Below are positions 1-10,921 of a stretch of DNA of 64,000 bases, in pieces. Numbering within the stretch: position 1 is the first letter of the stretch; each line of letters starts with the position of its first letter. This DNA is from RCIO01 sp040880025. GTDB taxonomy: Bacteria > Pseudomonadota > Alphaproteobacteria > Rhizobiales > Rhizobiaceae. Where the stretch lies: assembly GCA_040880025.1 (NCBI GenBank), contig JBBDJD010000018.1, positions 1 to 64,000 of the forward strand, in the 5' to 3' direction. A program made the position numbers and the translations under genes. The notes beneath the pieces are model-generated. The model had not been told where the DNA came from. It saw nothing but the letters and a program-made list of their open reading frames with translations, and searched no databases.

Positions 1-1
1 T

Positions 2-76
2 TCCCCGGTAGCTCAGTGGTAGAGCAACCGGCTGTTAACCGGTTGGTCGCTGGTTCGAATCCGGCCCGGGGAGCCA
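2..76 (+). tRNA. tRNA-Asn (anticodon GTT)
   Basis: A complete cloverleaf is readable. A 7-bp acceptor stem (TCCCCGG with CCGGGGA) encloses a D arm, an anticodon loop CTGTTAA with GTT at 34-36, and a T arm with loop TTCGAAT. The 3' CCA is encoded at 74-76. The GTT anticodon reads AAC/AAU, so the charge is asparagine. No integrase gene or repeated 3' tRNA end was seen next to it, so there is no evidence that it serves as an attachment site here. Confidence 0.97.
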
Positions 77-385
77 CTTCCACAAGACTTTGAATTCGTT
101 TCGGGTCTGGCGGCCGTGACCGGTCGCGGCGCATGCGGCATGCTCCCCTGTCCCGCACCACCTAAATTGGCCCGAAGCGGCGTTTGAGCCCCGCTCCTAC
201 CTCACTGTTCCCGGCGTTGCCGCCCGACCGGCAAACGCGCCCCGGTTTCCCCTTCCCCCGCGCTCGCGCCATCGTGCTGGTTTTGATGCAACGGCGTGAA
301 ACTCCCGCGGATCGCACCCCGTACCTGTGACTGAACAACCGAAGCGCGATCGCGCCTCGAGCTCATCAGACACCGCGGGGAAAGC
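77..385. other. intergenic region without a recognisable gene
   Basis: About 310 bases separate the tRNA from the first protein gene. Reading frames here are short and none has a convincing ribosome binding site. The last bases (GGGGAAAGC) supply the Shine-Dalgarno of the gene at 386. No clear terminator or repeat was recognised. Confidence 0.5.
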
Positions 386-1717
386 ATGAACATCATTCCG
401 ATCAACAGGGGCGGCTCGGGCCGGCGCAAGATCGCCGTCATCGGCTCCGGCATTGCGGGGGCGTCGGCCGCATGGGCGCTTTCGCCCACGGACGAGGTGA
501 CGCTCTTTGAATCGGACAGCCGCCCCGGCGGGCATACCGCAACGGTGGACGTGGACTATGACGGAAGGCAAATCGCGGTCGATACGGGCTTCATCGTCTA
601 CAACGAACACAACTATCCCGAACTGACGGCGCTGTTCGAAAGGCTGGGCGTCGAGACCGTCGAGAGCGACATGGGCTTTTCGTTGTCGCTCGACGGCGGA
701 AGGCTGGAATGGAGCGGACAGAGCCTGCCCTCCATCTTCGCCCAGGCGCGAAACCTCGTCTCGCCGTCATTCCTGCGCATGCTGCGCGAAATCATCCGTT
801 TCAACGCGATTTGCGTAACAGACCGCGACAGCGGCGCGCTGGGCGGAAGCACGATCGGCGAGTATCTGGTCCATCGGCGCTTCTCGCCCGAATTCCGCGA
901 CAACTATCTGATCCCGATAGCGGCCGCGATCTGGTCGACCCCGAAGATCAAGATGCTCGACTATCCGGCCGCGACCTTCATTTCGTTCTTCGAGAACCAC
1001 CGGCTGATCCATCACGAGCGGCCGGTATGGCGCACGGTAAAGGGCGGCGCGCGCAACTATCTCACACACCTGCTCGCCCCGGTTGCGGATATCCGCACTG
1101 GAGCGAAGGTGCGCACCGTCATCCGCGACACATTCGGCGTCACCGTCTGGGCCGACGGCTGCCTGCCGGAACGGTTCGACGACGTGGTGATCGCGGCACA
1201 CAGCGACCAGGCTCTCGAGCTGCTCGGCGACGCCTCGCGCGAGGAGCAGGCGGTGCTCTCCGCCATTCCCTACCGGCCCAATCGCGTCGTGCTTCACCGC
1301 GATCCGCGGCTGATGCCAAAGCGCAAGCGCGCATGGTCGGCCTGGAACTATCTGCGTTCTTCCGGCGATGATGAAGTCTGCGTCACCTACTGGATGAACC
1401 GGCTGCAGGGCATCGACCCCGCCATCCCGCTCTTTGTCTCGCTCAATCCCTCGATCGAGCCGCGCGAGGAGCTGGTGTTCGGCGAGTGGTCCTATGATCA
1501 CCCGCAATTCGACGCACGCGCCCTTTCGGCCCAGGCCCGGCTCGACGATATCCAGGGCACCCGGCGCACCTGGTTCGCCGGCGCATGGACCGGCTCGGGA
1601 TTTCACGAAGACGGGCTGCGGTCCGGCCTCGACGCGGCGCAGGCGCTTGGTGCACGCATTCCGTGGCGGGATCGCTTCGACGCGCGGCCCGTCGAATCGC
1701 CGCTGGCGGCGGAATAG
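386..1717 (+). CDS. FAD-dependent amine-oxidase-like protein (COG2907 family)
   Basis: A 443-residue flavoprotein. The N-terminus has a Rossmann dinucleotide site (GSGIAG at residues 20-25), an acidic residue ending the second strand (LFESD near 43), and the GGHT sequence usual in amine-oxidase/phytoene-desaturase-like flavoproteins. The C-terminus has the FAD-closing pattern WFAGAWTGSGFHEDGLRSG. The start follows a GGGGAAAG Shine-Dalgarno. The DUF1365 and methyltransferase genes follow within 10-70 bases, so an operon is likely. In other proteobacteria such proteins travel with cyclopropane-fatty-acid-type methyltransferases and are linked to modification of membrane unsaturated fatty acids. 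The substrate here is inferred, not shown. Confidence 0.85.
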   Translation: MNIIPINRGGSGRRKIAVIGSGIAGASAAWALSPTDEVTLFESDSRPGGHTATVDVDYDGRQIAVDTGFIVYNEHNYPELTALFERLGVETVESDMGFSLSLDGGRLEWSGQSLPSIFAQARNLVSPSFLRMLREIIRFNAICVTDRDSGALGGSTIGEYLVHRRFSPEFRDNYLIPIAAAIWSTPKIKMLDYPAATFISFFENHRLIHHERPVWRTVKGGARNYLTHLLAPVADIRTGAKVRTVIRDTFGVTVWADGCLPERFDDVVIAAHSDQALELLGDASREEQAVLSAIPYRPNRVVLHRDPRLMPKRKRAWSAWNYLRSSGDDEVCVTYWMNRLQGIDPAIPLFVSLNPSIEPREELVFGEWSYDHPQFDARALSAQARLDDIQGTRRTWFAGAWTGSGFHEDGLRSGLDAAQALGARIPWRDRFDARPVESPLAAE

Positions 1718-1725
1718 GCAAGGCC

Positions 1726-2571
1726 ATGAAGACCGAACGCATCACGACACTGCTTGACAACGGGCCTCCGCCCGAAGATGCCGCAGTGCTGTATCCCGGC
1801 GAGGTCATGCACCAGCGGATGCGTCCCTTCGGGCACCGTTTCGTCTACCGTGTGTTTTCGCTGCTGGTCGACATCGACCGCCTGGATGAGGCCGACCGGT
1901 TGTCACCCCTTCTGTCTGTCAACAGACCAAACGTCGTCTCTTTCCGCGAAGCCGACCAGACCGACCGGCAGGGCGAAACATTGCGGCAGTTCGCGGACCG
2001 GCTGCTTGTTCAAGCCGGTCTCGGGAAGCCCGCGGCTCGAATCCTTCTTCTCAGCTATCCGCGCATTCTGGGCTACGCATTCAACCCCATCTCCGTCTAT
2101 TTCGCCTATGACGATGCCGGACGGCTGCTGGCGCTCATCTATGCCGTGCGCAACACCTTCGGCGAACGCCATACCTATGTTGCCCGCGTGGAGCCCGGAG
2201 ACCGCACCGAGGCCGGCATACGCCAGACGCGCGCCAAGCAGTTCCACGTCTCGCCCTTTATCGGCATGGACGCGCGCTATCACTTCCGCATCCTCCCGCC
2301 CGGACGCACCGTCAGGCTGCGGATTCACGAAACCGAGGCCGGCGAACCAACGCTTGCCGCGACCTTCAGCGGCAGGGCGCAGTCACTTTCCACGCGCACG
2401 CTCGTCGCAAACCTCTTGCGCTTTCCGCTGATGACATGGAAAATCATGGCGGGAATCCATTGGGAAGCCCTGAAACTCTGGCTCAAGGGCGCCCGGTTCC
2501 ACAAGTCACCGCCAGCCCCGCACCCGGTGAGTTTCAGCGACGCAGGCAAGGAGCTTGCACCCGGTGAATGA
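1726..2571 (+). CDS. DUF1365 domain-containing protein
   Basis: A 281-residue protein starting at the ATG nine bases after the stop of the flavoprotein gene. An earlier in-frame ATG at 1585 would overlap that gene by more than 130 bases and gives an implausible Arg-rich leader. The N-terminus carries YPGEVMHQRMRPFGHRF, and the middle (about residue 120) has NPISVYFAYD, both typical of DUF1365 (COG3496). The biochemical role of the family is unknown. Its constant companions are the COG2907 flavoprotein and the Cfa-like methyltransferase, as here, which points to membrane-lipid modification. Confidence 0.85.
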   Translation: MKTERITTLLDNGPPPEDAAVLYPGEVMHQRMRPFGHRFVYRVFSLLVDIDRLDEADRLSPLLSVNRPNVVSFREADQTDRQGETLRQFADRLLVQAGLGKPAARILLLSYPRILGYAFNPISVYFAYDDAGRLLALIYAVRNTFGERHTYVARVEPGDRTEAGIRQTRAKQFHVSPFIGMDARYHFRILPPGRTVRLRIHETEAGEPTLAATFSGRAQSLSTRTLVANLLRFPLMTWKIMAGIHWEALKLWLKGARFHKSPPAPHPVSFSDAGKELAPGE

Positions 2572-2637
2572 CCGCGCCGCATGGCGCCAGGGAGGCTTGC
2601 CGTTCGAAAGCCGAACGGCCGGAACGAAAGTGGCAGG

Positions 2638-3873
2638 ATGAGCACCGATGCTCCGATCAGGCTCACCGCGAGCAATCAAGCCCAACTGACGCGCGGCCTG
2701 CCCGTAAAGGCGCGGATGGCGCTCAGGTTCCTCATCGACCTGCCGAAGGGATCGCTGACGCTCAACCTGCCCGATGGCCGCCGCCTTCTTGTCGGTCGCA
2801 ATGCGCCCGGCCCCGACGCCGAACTTACATTGAAAAACTGGCGTCTTCCCGGCCGCGCCATGACCGGCGCGACGATCGGCCTGGCGGAATCGTTTATCGA
2901 CGGCGACTGGGACAGCCCGGACGTTACGCGCTTCCTCGAGCTGTTCGTCGTCAACGAGGAGGCCGGCGAGACACTTGCCGGCGGCTCAAGCTGGCTGCTG
3001 GCGGCGGTGGAGCGCGTTCGCCACTGGCTGAACGACAACACACGCGTCCGCGCCCGCAAGAACATCTCGGCCCATTACGATCTTGGCAACGCCTTCTACC
3101 GGGAGTGGCTCGATCCATCGATGACCTATTCCTCGGCGCTCTATTCCACGGGCGCGAACGATCTCAAGGGCGCACAGTCCGAGAAATACCGGGCGCTTGC
3201 CCGCGACACCGGCATCGGGACAAGCGACCATGTACTCGAAATCGGCTGCGGCTGGGGTGGTTTTGCCGAATTCGCCGCGCGCGAGATCGGCTGCAAGATC
3301 ACCGGGCTCACCATCAGCCGCGAGCAGCATGATTTCGCGCGCGAGCGGATCCACAAGGCCGGTCTTTCGGAAAAGGTCGAGATCAAGTTCCAGGACTACC
3401 GCGACGAGACCGGAAAATATGACCGCATCGCCTCGATCGAAATGTTCGAGGCGGTGGGCGAGAAATACTGGCCGGTGTTCTTCGGCAAGATGAAGGAATG
3501 CCTGAAGCCCGGCGGCACCGCGGGCCTTCAGATCATCACCATCAACGAAAGCGCGTTCGAACGCTATCGCGCCCGGGTCGATTTCATCCAGCGCTATGTG
3601 TTTCCGGGCGGCATGCTGCCCACGCCGCAGATATTGCGCAGCCTTGGAGCCGACCACGGCATGGCGTTCCTGCGCGAGCGCGTCTTCGCGCAGGACTATG
3701 CCCGCACGCTTGCCGAATGGCGCGACCGTTTCCAGGGTTCATGGGACCGGATCGTCCATCTGGGCTTCGACGAGCGCTTCCGCCGCCTGTGGGAGTTCTA
3801 CCTGCATTATTGCGAGGCTGGATTCCGCACGGAATATATCGACGTGCGGCAGGTGGTGTACAAATCACAGTGA
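2638..3873 (+). CDS. cfa: cyclopropane-fatty-acyl-phospholipid synthase family methyltransferase
   Basis: A 411-residue SAM-dependent methyltransferase of the Cfa/mycolic acid cyclopropane synthase family. It shows AHYDLGNAFYREWLDPSMTY at about 144-163, the SAM-binding loop EIGCGWGG near 200-207, and downstream signature blocks around FEAVGEKYW. These enzymes transfer a methyl or methylene group from SAM to a double bond of a phospholipid acyl chain at the membrane face. An alternative start at 2581 exists without a better binding site; 2638 gives the family-like N-terminus. It is third in a run with the flavoprotein and the DUF1365 gene. Related clusters in Rhodobacter make modified (furan) fatty acids, so the product need not be a plain cyclopropane acid. 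Confidence 0.88.
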   Translation: MSTDAPIRLTASNQAQLTRGLPVKARMALRFLIDLPKGSLTLNLPDGRRLLVGRNAPGPDAELTLKNWRLPGRAMTGATIGLAESFIDGDWDSPDVTRFLELFVVNEEAGETLAGGSSWLLAAVERVRHWLNDNTRVRARKNISAHYDLGNAFYREWLDPSMTYSSALYSTGANDLKGAQSEKYRALARDTGIGTSDHVLEIGCGWGGFAEFAAREIGCKITGLTISREQHDFARERIHKAGLSEKVEIKFQDYRDETGKYDRIASIEMFEAVGEKYWPVFFGKMKECLKPGGTAGLQIITINESAFERYRARVDFIQRYVFPGGMLPTPQILRSLGADHGMAFLRERVFAQDYARTLAEWRDRFQGSWDRIVHLGFDERFRRLWEFYLHYCEAGFRTEYIDVRQVVYKSQ

Positions 3874-3904
3874 CCGCAGGTGAGAATCTCGGGTGCGGCT
3901 GTAG

Positions 3905-5386
3905 ATGAAACCCGAGGCAGGACAATTCCACCGGCTGTCAAATCGCCTCCTGTGGCCAGCGCTCGCCACATTTGTGGCTTTGAAACTGGCAATTCTCCTG
4001 TTCGCGCCGCCGCTTGGGGACGAAGCCTACTACTGGATGTGGGGGCAGCAACTGGACTGGTCATATCACGACCATCCACCCCTGAACGCGCTCCTGCTCA
4101 GACTGTCAAACGAGCTGTTCGGCTGGAATCATTTCGCGCTGCGAGCGCCGGCCATTGCGACATTCATCGTGTCGGCATCGATCATCGTCTGGTGGGGCCG
4201 CCGTCTGGCCCCGACAAACGTTGCCGATCCGGGAACGGCAGCGCTGACACTATTCCTCGCGTCGCCTCTGATGCTGTCGTTCACCACCTGGGTCTATCCG
4301 GATCACCTGCTGATCGCCTGCCTTCTCGTCGCCGGTCATTTTTTCGTTCTTTACGCAGACAGCGCGGAGCGAGGCGAGCGGCGGGCGCCCTATCTCATCG
4401 CTGCCGCATTCGCGCTGGGCCTGGCCGCGCTCAGCAAATACAGCGCCGTGTTCGTCGGAATCGGCTTCCTCTCATGGTTCATCTTTACCCGTCCGGGCCG
4501 GCGCGAACTCCTCACGCCATATCCGTGGCTCGCCGGCATGATGGCTGTAGCCATGCAGGCACCGGTGATCTGGTGGAACCTGCAACACAACCTTTCGTCG
4601 TTCGAATACCACTTTTCTGGCCGCTTCAACCCCAACTGGAGCACCTTCGATATCCCGCTACGGTTCAGCCTCTTCCTGTTGCTGGGATCGGTGATATTCT
4701 CGCCAGCGCTGCTGCCGGGCATGTGGCGCTTCCTGGCCGGCCGCCACAACGGGGACATTGGCCGCTATCGCAGCATCGCCCTGCCGACCTTCGTCACCGC
4801 CATCCTGGTATTTGCCACGATGTCGGTAACCGCCTTGTTTTATTGGATTATTCCCGCAGTGGTGCTTTTCTACCCTGTGGCAATCGCATTTGTCGCCGGC
4901 CGGCTGCACCTGGTCATTCCGGCCGGTCTGGTGCTGGCGGCGCTCGTTACATTTCACGCCACGGTTGTGCCGATTAGCGCCCTCTTCGGCGCAACCTCGG
5001 TGGACCATCTCCCATATGGTTGGAACGATATCGTCCGCTGGGTCGAGCGCGAAGGAGAGCACCGCGATGCCGACCTTCTATTGACAAGCCAGTACAATCT
5101 CGCCGCGCTGCTCGGCTTCAAGCTCGGAAGGACGGATGTATATTCGTACAGCGCGCGCGGAGAACAGTACGACTACTGGTTCGATCCGTCCCGCTACCGG
5201 GGCCAGACCGCACTCATACTGACGAATTCCCACAATCCGCTGTACGTTGAACAGAGGCAGCTGTTCGAGAAAGTCGAGCAGATCGGCACTCTGACCACAT
5301 ATGGCCTCGGTTTGCCTCTCGACACTTTCACTCTCTATTTCGGCACCGGCCTCAAACCGCCCGCCACGGCCACGACAACGCCCTAG
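3905..5386 (+). CDS. glycosyltransferase family 39-like integral membrane protein
   Basis: A 493-residue polytopic protein with many hydrophobic helices. The first periplasmic loop after TM1 has the acidic pair GDEAYYWMW (D39, E40) followed by YHDHPPLN, the hallmark of ArnT/PMT-type GT-C transferases that use polyprenyl-phosphate sugars. Such enzymes move a sugar onto lipid A, other lipids or proteins on the periplasmic side. The gene starts 31 bases after the methyltransferase stop and could share its transcript. No undecaprenyl-phosphate sugar synthase lies beside it, so donor and acceptor cannot be named. Confidence 0.82.
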   Translation: MKPEAGQFHRLSNRLLWPALATFVALKLAILLFAPPLGDEAYYWMWGQQLDWSYHDHPPLNALLLRLSNELFGWNHFALRAPAIATFIVSASIIVWWGRRLAPTNVADPGTAALTLFLASPLMLSFTTWVYPDHLLIACLLVAGHFFVLYADSAERGERRAPYLIAAAFALGLAALSKYSAVFVGIGFLSWFIFTRPGRRELLTPYPWLAGMMAVAMQAPVIWWNLQHNLSSFEYHFSGRFNPNWSTFDIPLRFSLFLLLGSVIFSPALLPGMWRFLAGRHNGDIGRYRSIALPTFVTAILVFATMSVTALFYWIIPAVVLFYPVAIAFVAGRLHLVIPAGLVLAALVTFHATVVPISALFGATSVDHLPYGWNDIVRWVEREGEHRDADLLLTSQYNLAALLGFKLGRTDVYSYSARGEQYDYWFDPSRYRGQTALILTNSHNPLYVEQRQLFEKVEQIGTLTTYGLGLPLDTFTLYFGTGLKPPATATTTP

Positions 5387-5410
5387 ACGAACACAGCGCC
5401 CAGGGGAACA

Positions 5411-5440
5411 GGCCGCCGACCCTGCTCATGATCGGCGGCC
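5411..5440. terminator. bidirectional hairpin terminator between convergent genes
   Basis: A 9-bp perfect inverted repeat (GGCCGCCGA / TCGGCGGCC) with a 12-base loop sits between the stop of the glycosyltransferase gene and the stop of cpdB. On the plus strand it is followed by a T-rich stretch (ATTCCTTTTGT), which fits an intrinsic terminator for the plus-strand gene. Confidence 0.7.
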
Positions 5441-5456
5441 CGAGATTCCTTTTGTA

Positions 5457-7433
<1,977 letters not shown>

Positions 7434-7567
7434 TGAAGCCTCCTGACTGGGATCTAAGCCAACTGTCGAAACCTCAACAGTCGCGCCCCTTTCGATCCGA
7501 GTCCAGCAGATTCAAAACACATCTTCATGACAGCGCGGTCGTGCAGCCTTACTGCCCGTGCTTCCTC

Positions 7568-8845
7568 CTAGCCGCCCTCGTCCCGCGCTCCGCCCTGGGT
7601 GATCAGGCGCGCGCTGCGCTGGCCGGTCGCGTAGATCCACAGCCATGAGAGCGCCACCGCCAGACGGTAGCGCAGGCCAATCAGGAAATAGATGTGGGCC
7701 AGTCCCCACAGCCACCACGCGGGCCAGCCTTTCAGCGTGATCCAGCCAAAATCGACGACTGCCGCGCGCTTGCCGATGGTCGCCAGGTCGCCGTCGCTGC
7801 GGTAGCGGAACGGCCCCGGTTCGCTGTTGCCCGCAAGCCGCGCGCGGATGATCGCCGCCACGTGCCTGCCCTGTTGCTTGGCGGCGGGCGCGACACCGGG
7901 CACCAGGCCGCCGCCCTCGCGTTCGACATGCGCCGTGTCGCCAATGACGAAAATCTCGGGACGACCCGGCGCGGTCAGATCGGGCTCGACTACGACGCGG
8001 CCGGCGCGGTCGGCTTCGGCGCCCAGCCATTCGGCTGCGGGCGAGGCCGCCACCCCGGCGGCCCAAAGCACGGTACGGGCAGGCAGCCGCTCGCCGTCGA
8101 CCGCCACACCCTCTTCGTCCACCGCGGTGACCGGCCGGCCCAGCATGACCTCGACGCCGAGCCTTTCCAGCGCGCGTCGCGCATAATCCGAAAGCTTGTC
8201 GCGGAAGTTGGCAAGCACGCGCTGCCCGGCCTCGACCAGCACCACGCGCGCCGCGCCGGGGTCGATGCGGCGGAACTCGCCCTTCAATGTGTCGCGGGCC
8301 AGATCGGCGATGGTGCCGGCCAGCTCAACGCCGGTCGGCCCGGCGCCGATGACGACAAAGGTCAGGAGTGCTGCGCGCTTGTCCGGATCGGGCTCGCGCT
8401 CGGCGCGCTCGAAGGCGAGCAGAATGCGGCGGCGGATCGCGGTCGCGTCCTCGATCGTCTTCAGGCCCGGCGCGAACGGCTCCCACTCGTCATGGCCGAA
8501 ATAGGAATGGCGCGCACCCGTGGCGATCACCAGCGTGTCGTATGGAACCGCCTCGCCGTCCTCGAGCAGCACGCGCCGGCCGGCGGCGTCGACGCCCGTC
8601 ACCGTGCCGAGCAGCGTCGTGACGTCCTTGCGGCGGCGCAACAACTGACGCACCGGCCAGGCGATCTCCGAGGTCGCCAGCGACGTGGTGGCCACCTGGT
8701 AGAGCAGCGGCTGGAAGAGATGATGGTTGCGCGTGTCGATCAGCGTGATGTCGAGGCCGGCGCCCTTGAGCGCGCTGACCAGTTCAAGGCCGCCGAATCC
8801 GGCGCCGATGACGACCAGCCGATGCGTCTGCCGTGCGTTGGCCAT
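7568..8845 (-). CDS. ndh: type II NADH:quinone oxidoreductase (NDH-2)
   Basis: A 425-residue flavoprotein. The FAD site is GAGFGG at 14-19, the central NADH site is VIGAGPTGVELAG, and a GDTAH block precedes the C-terminal hydrophobic helix pair (WWLWGLAHIYFLIGL), which suits peripheral attachment to the inner membrane. NDH-2 passes electrons from NADH to quinone without pumping protons. The start at 8845 follows GGGGG; an upstream in-frame ATG at 8896 has no such site. It lies 78 bases downstream of the Lrp-type regulator on the same strand. A sulfide:quinone or other DoxD-like role is less likely because the NADH fold is intact. Confidence 0.88.
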   Translation of the reverse strand: MANARQTHRLVVIGAGFGGLELVSALKGAGLDITLIDTRNHHLFQPLLYQVATTSLATSEIAWPVRQLLRRRKDVTTLLGTVTGVDAAGRRVLLEDGEAVPYDTLVIATGARHSYFGHDEWEPFAPGLKTIEDATAIRRRILLAFERAEREPDPDKRAALLTFVVIGAGPTGVELAGTIADLARDTLKGEFRRIDPGAARVVLVEAGQRVLANFRDKLSDYARRALERLGVEVMLGRPVTAVDEEGVAVDGERLPARTVLWAAGVAASPAAEWLGAEADRAGRVVVEPDLTAPGRPEIFVIGDTAHVEREGGGLVPGVAPAAKQQGRHVAAIIRARLAGNSEPGPFRYRSDGDLATIGKRAAVVDFGWITLKGWPAWWLWGLAHIYFLIGLRYRLAVALSWLWIYATGQRSARLITQGGARDEGG

Positions 8846-8923
8846 GAGCAGGCCCCCATGTTTCTTGCCAAGCCTCACATAAGGGCAATTGTGCAACGCA
8901 ACAAGGCGAGCACCGGGGCGCCG

Positions 8924-9397
8924 TCACGCCATATCCGCCCTGATCCCCGTCCCCGTGCGGTCGATCACCTCGCGCAATGCGAATGACGAGTTGATCTTGG
9001 TGACATGCGGCATGGCCGACAGCCATTCCTTGTGGATGCGCTCGTAATCCTGCAGGTCGCGGGCGGCGATGCGCAGGATGTAGTCGTACTCGCCCGACAT
9101 CAGATGGCACGACAAGACGTTGGGGCAGCGCTTGATCGCCGCCTCGAACTCCGTCAGCGACTTCTCGAACTGGCCCGACAGCGAGATATGGACGATCGCG
9201 GTCATGCGATGGTCCAGGGCCGCGTTGGAAAGTCGCGCATGATAGCCTGAAATGACGCCCGACTGCTCCAGATTGTCGAGCCGCCGCGAGCACGCCGACT
9301 GCGACAGCCCCACCTTCTCGGCGAGTGCTGCATTGGAGATTCGGCCGTCCTTCTGCAGCGTGTCCAGAATGGCGATATCTATCCTGTCCAGTGACAT
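8924..9397 (-). CDS. Lrp/AsnC family transcriptional regulator, probable regulator of ald
   Basis: A 157-residue Lrp-type protein. The N-terminal winged helix-turn-helix (ISNAALAEKVGLSQSACSRR) is followed by the RAM/AsnC ligand domain. The start at 9397 gives the canonical MSLDRIDIAIL opening; an AAGGA motif precedes it. The gene is divergent from alanine dehydrogenase with a 138-144 base intergenic region that contains two CATCTT/GCAAAC direct repeats. In rhizobia and other alphaproteobacteria such divergent Lrp proteins (AldR/AlaR type) activate ald in response to alanine, so that role is inferred from position. Confidence 0.9.
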   Translation of the reverse strand: MSLDRIDIAILDTLQKDGRISNAALAEKVGLSQSACSRRLDNLEQSGVISGYHARLSNAALDHRMTAIVHISLSGQFEKSLTEFEAAIKRCPNVLSCHLMSGEYDYILRIAARDLQDYERIHKEWLSAMPHVTKINSSFALREVIDRTGTGIRADMA

Positions 9398-9424
9398 TCT
9401 TCGCAATTCCTTTCGTACATCGAC

Positions 9425-9479
9425 CATCTTGTGCAAACTATACCGAAAAATTCCGCCAGCGACAAACATCTTCGCAAAC
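9425..9479. promoter_or_regulatory. direct repeats, candidate Lrp sites between lrp and ald
   Basis: CATCTTGTGCAAAC (9425-9438) and CATCTTCGCAAAC (9467-9479) are direct repeats whose starts lie 42 bases apart, about four helical turns. Repeated sites on one face of the helix are typical for Lrp octamer wrapping. The region is the only spacer between the divergent Lrp gene and ald. The first repeat lies upstream of the chosen Lrp start, so it could also serve autoregulation. Confidence 0.5.
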
Positions 9480-9541
9480 ACATTCGACGCTCTATCTGTT
9501 ACCTTGGGTCAACAATCGGACCCTGAGCGAGGAGCATGACG

Positions 9542-10657
9542 ATGCGCGTTGGTTGCCCCAAGGAAATCAAGAACCACGAATACCGCGTCGGCCTGACGCC
9601 GGGTTCGGTGCGGGAATATGTGGCGCATGGCCACACCGTGATCGTCGAGAGCGGCGCCGGAGCCGGCATCGGCGCCGACGACAACGCCTACCGCGCAGCC
9701 GGTGCGGAGATCGCCAAGACCGCTCAAGATGTCTTCACCCGCTCCGACATGATCGTGAAGGTCAAGGAGCCGCAGCCGTCGGAATGGGCTCAGCTTCGCG
9801 AAGACCAGATCCTCTACACCTACCTCCACCTTGCGCCAGACGCGGACCAGACCAGGGGCCTGATCGAAAGCGGCGTGACGGCGATCGCCTACGAGACCGT
9901 CACCGACGAACGCGGCGGGCTTCCTCTCCTGGCCCCGATGTCGGAAGTGGCGGGACGCCTCGCCATCCAGGCGGGCGCAACGGCGCTGCAGAAAGCCAAT
10001 GGCGGCCGCGGCATCCTGCTCGGCGGCGTGCCCGGCGTGCTGCCGGCCAAGGTTGCGGTCATCGGTGGCGGCGTCGTCGGCCTCAACTCGGCCAAGATGG
10101 CGGTCGGCCTCGGCGCTGACGTGACAATCATCGACCGGTCGATCCCGCGCCTGCGCCAGCTCGACGATATCTTCAACGGCCGCGTCCACACCCGCTATTC
10201 GACCGTGGAAGCGCTGGAGGAAGAGTGCTTCTCGGCGGATGTCGTGGTCGGCGCGGTGCTGATCCCCGGCGCCGCGGCGCCCAAGCTGGTCAGCCGCGAA
10301 ATGCTGTCGGGCATGAAGCCGGGCTCGGTTCTGGTCGATGTCGCCATCGACCAGGGCGGCTGCTTCGAGACCTCGCACGCCACCACACATGCGGAGCCGA
10401 CCTATGAGGTGGACGGCATCATCCACTATTGCGTGGCAAACATGCCGGGCGCCGTGCCGGTCACCTCGGCCCAGGCGCTCAACAACGCGACGCTGCATTA
10501 CGGCCTGCAGCTTGCCGACAAGGGCCTGAAGGCGCTGGTTGACGACCATCACCTGCGCAACGGCCTGAACGTCCACAAGGGACGCATCACCAACCGCGCC
10601 GTGGCCGACGCGCTCGGCTACGAAATGGCAGAGCCCAAGGCCGCTCTGGCCGCGTAA
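9542..10657 (+). CDS. ald: alanine dehydrogenase
   Basis: A 371-residue NAD-dependent L-alanine dehydrogenase that deaminates alanine to pyruvate and ammonium, reversibly. It opens with MRVGCPKEIKNHEYRVGLTP, the family N-terminus with the substrate arginine, and has the NAD site VIGGGVVGLNSAKMA near 177-191 and the late block IIHYCVANMPGAVP. Two ATGs are possible (9536 and 9542); GAGGAG lies 7 bases before 9542, which is the better spacing. The divergent Lrp-type gene next door is its likely activator. Confidence 0.95.
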   Translation: MRVGCPKEIKNHEYRVGLTPGSVREYVAHGHTVIVESGAGAGIGADDNAYRAAGAEIAKTAQDVFTRSDMIVKVKEPQPSEWAQLREDQILYTYLHLAPDADQTRGLIESGVTAIAYETVTDERGGLPLLAPMSEVAGRLAIQAGATALQKANGGRGILLGGVPGVLPAKVAVIGGGVVGLNSAKMAVGLGADVTIIDRSIPRLRQLDDIFNGRVHTRYSTVEALEEECFSADVVVGAVLIPGAAAPKLVSREMLSGMKPGSVLVDVAIDQGGCFETSHATTHAEPTYEVDGIIHYCVANMPGAVPVTSAQALNNATLHYGLQLADKGLKALVDDHHLRNGLNVHKGRITNRAVADALGYEMAEPKAALAA

Positions 10658-10712
10658 TATCCGGTGCGCCGTGCGTTCATCGAACGCATGAAGGACGCGC
10701 CGAAACATAGTA

Positions 10713-10736
10713 GAGCATCGGATTGATCCGATGCTC
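10713..10736 (+). terminator. hairpin downstream of ald
   Basis: A perfect 10-bp inverted repeat (GAGCATCGGA / TCCGATGCTC) with a TTGA loop lies 55 bases after the ald stop. There is no T-run after it, so it could be a Rho-type end, an RNA-stabilising hairpin, or a member of the short GAGCAT palindromes scattered in rhizobial intergenic DNA. Confidence 0.5.
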
Positions 10737-10921
10737 GGTCGCTCGGGTGTCTTGATACGAGGCACGCTCCTCCCCGAGTCTGGCCCGCCGGTTTGCACCC
10801 CGGCGGGCCAATTTCTTCAGCGACCCCGGTCTTGACCGGGATCAATGTGCCCCGGCGGCCCTTCCGGCAGAAAAGGGATCGACAAGAACCATTCGCCCTC
10901 CCACGCAAATCCAGGGACGTC

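Noticed and set aside
2..76. tRNA-Asn as an island attachment site
   Set aside because: No integrase nearby and no second copy of the tRNA 3' end was noticed.
9490..9505. FNR-type box before ald (TTACCTTGGGTCAA)
   Set aside because: Only the right half matches TTGA-N6-TCAA; the left half is broken.
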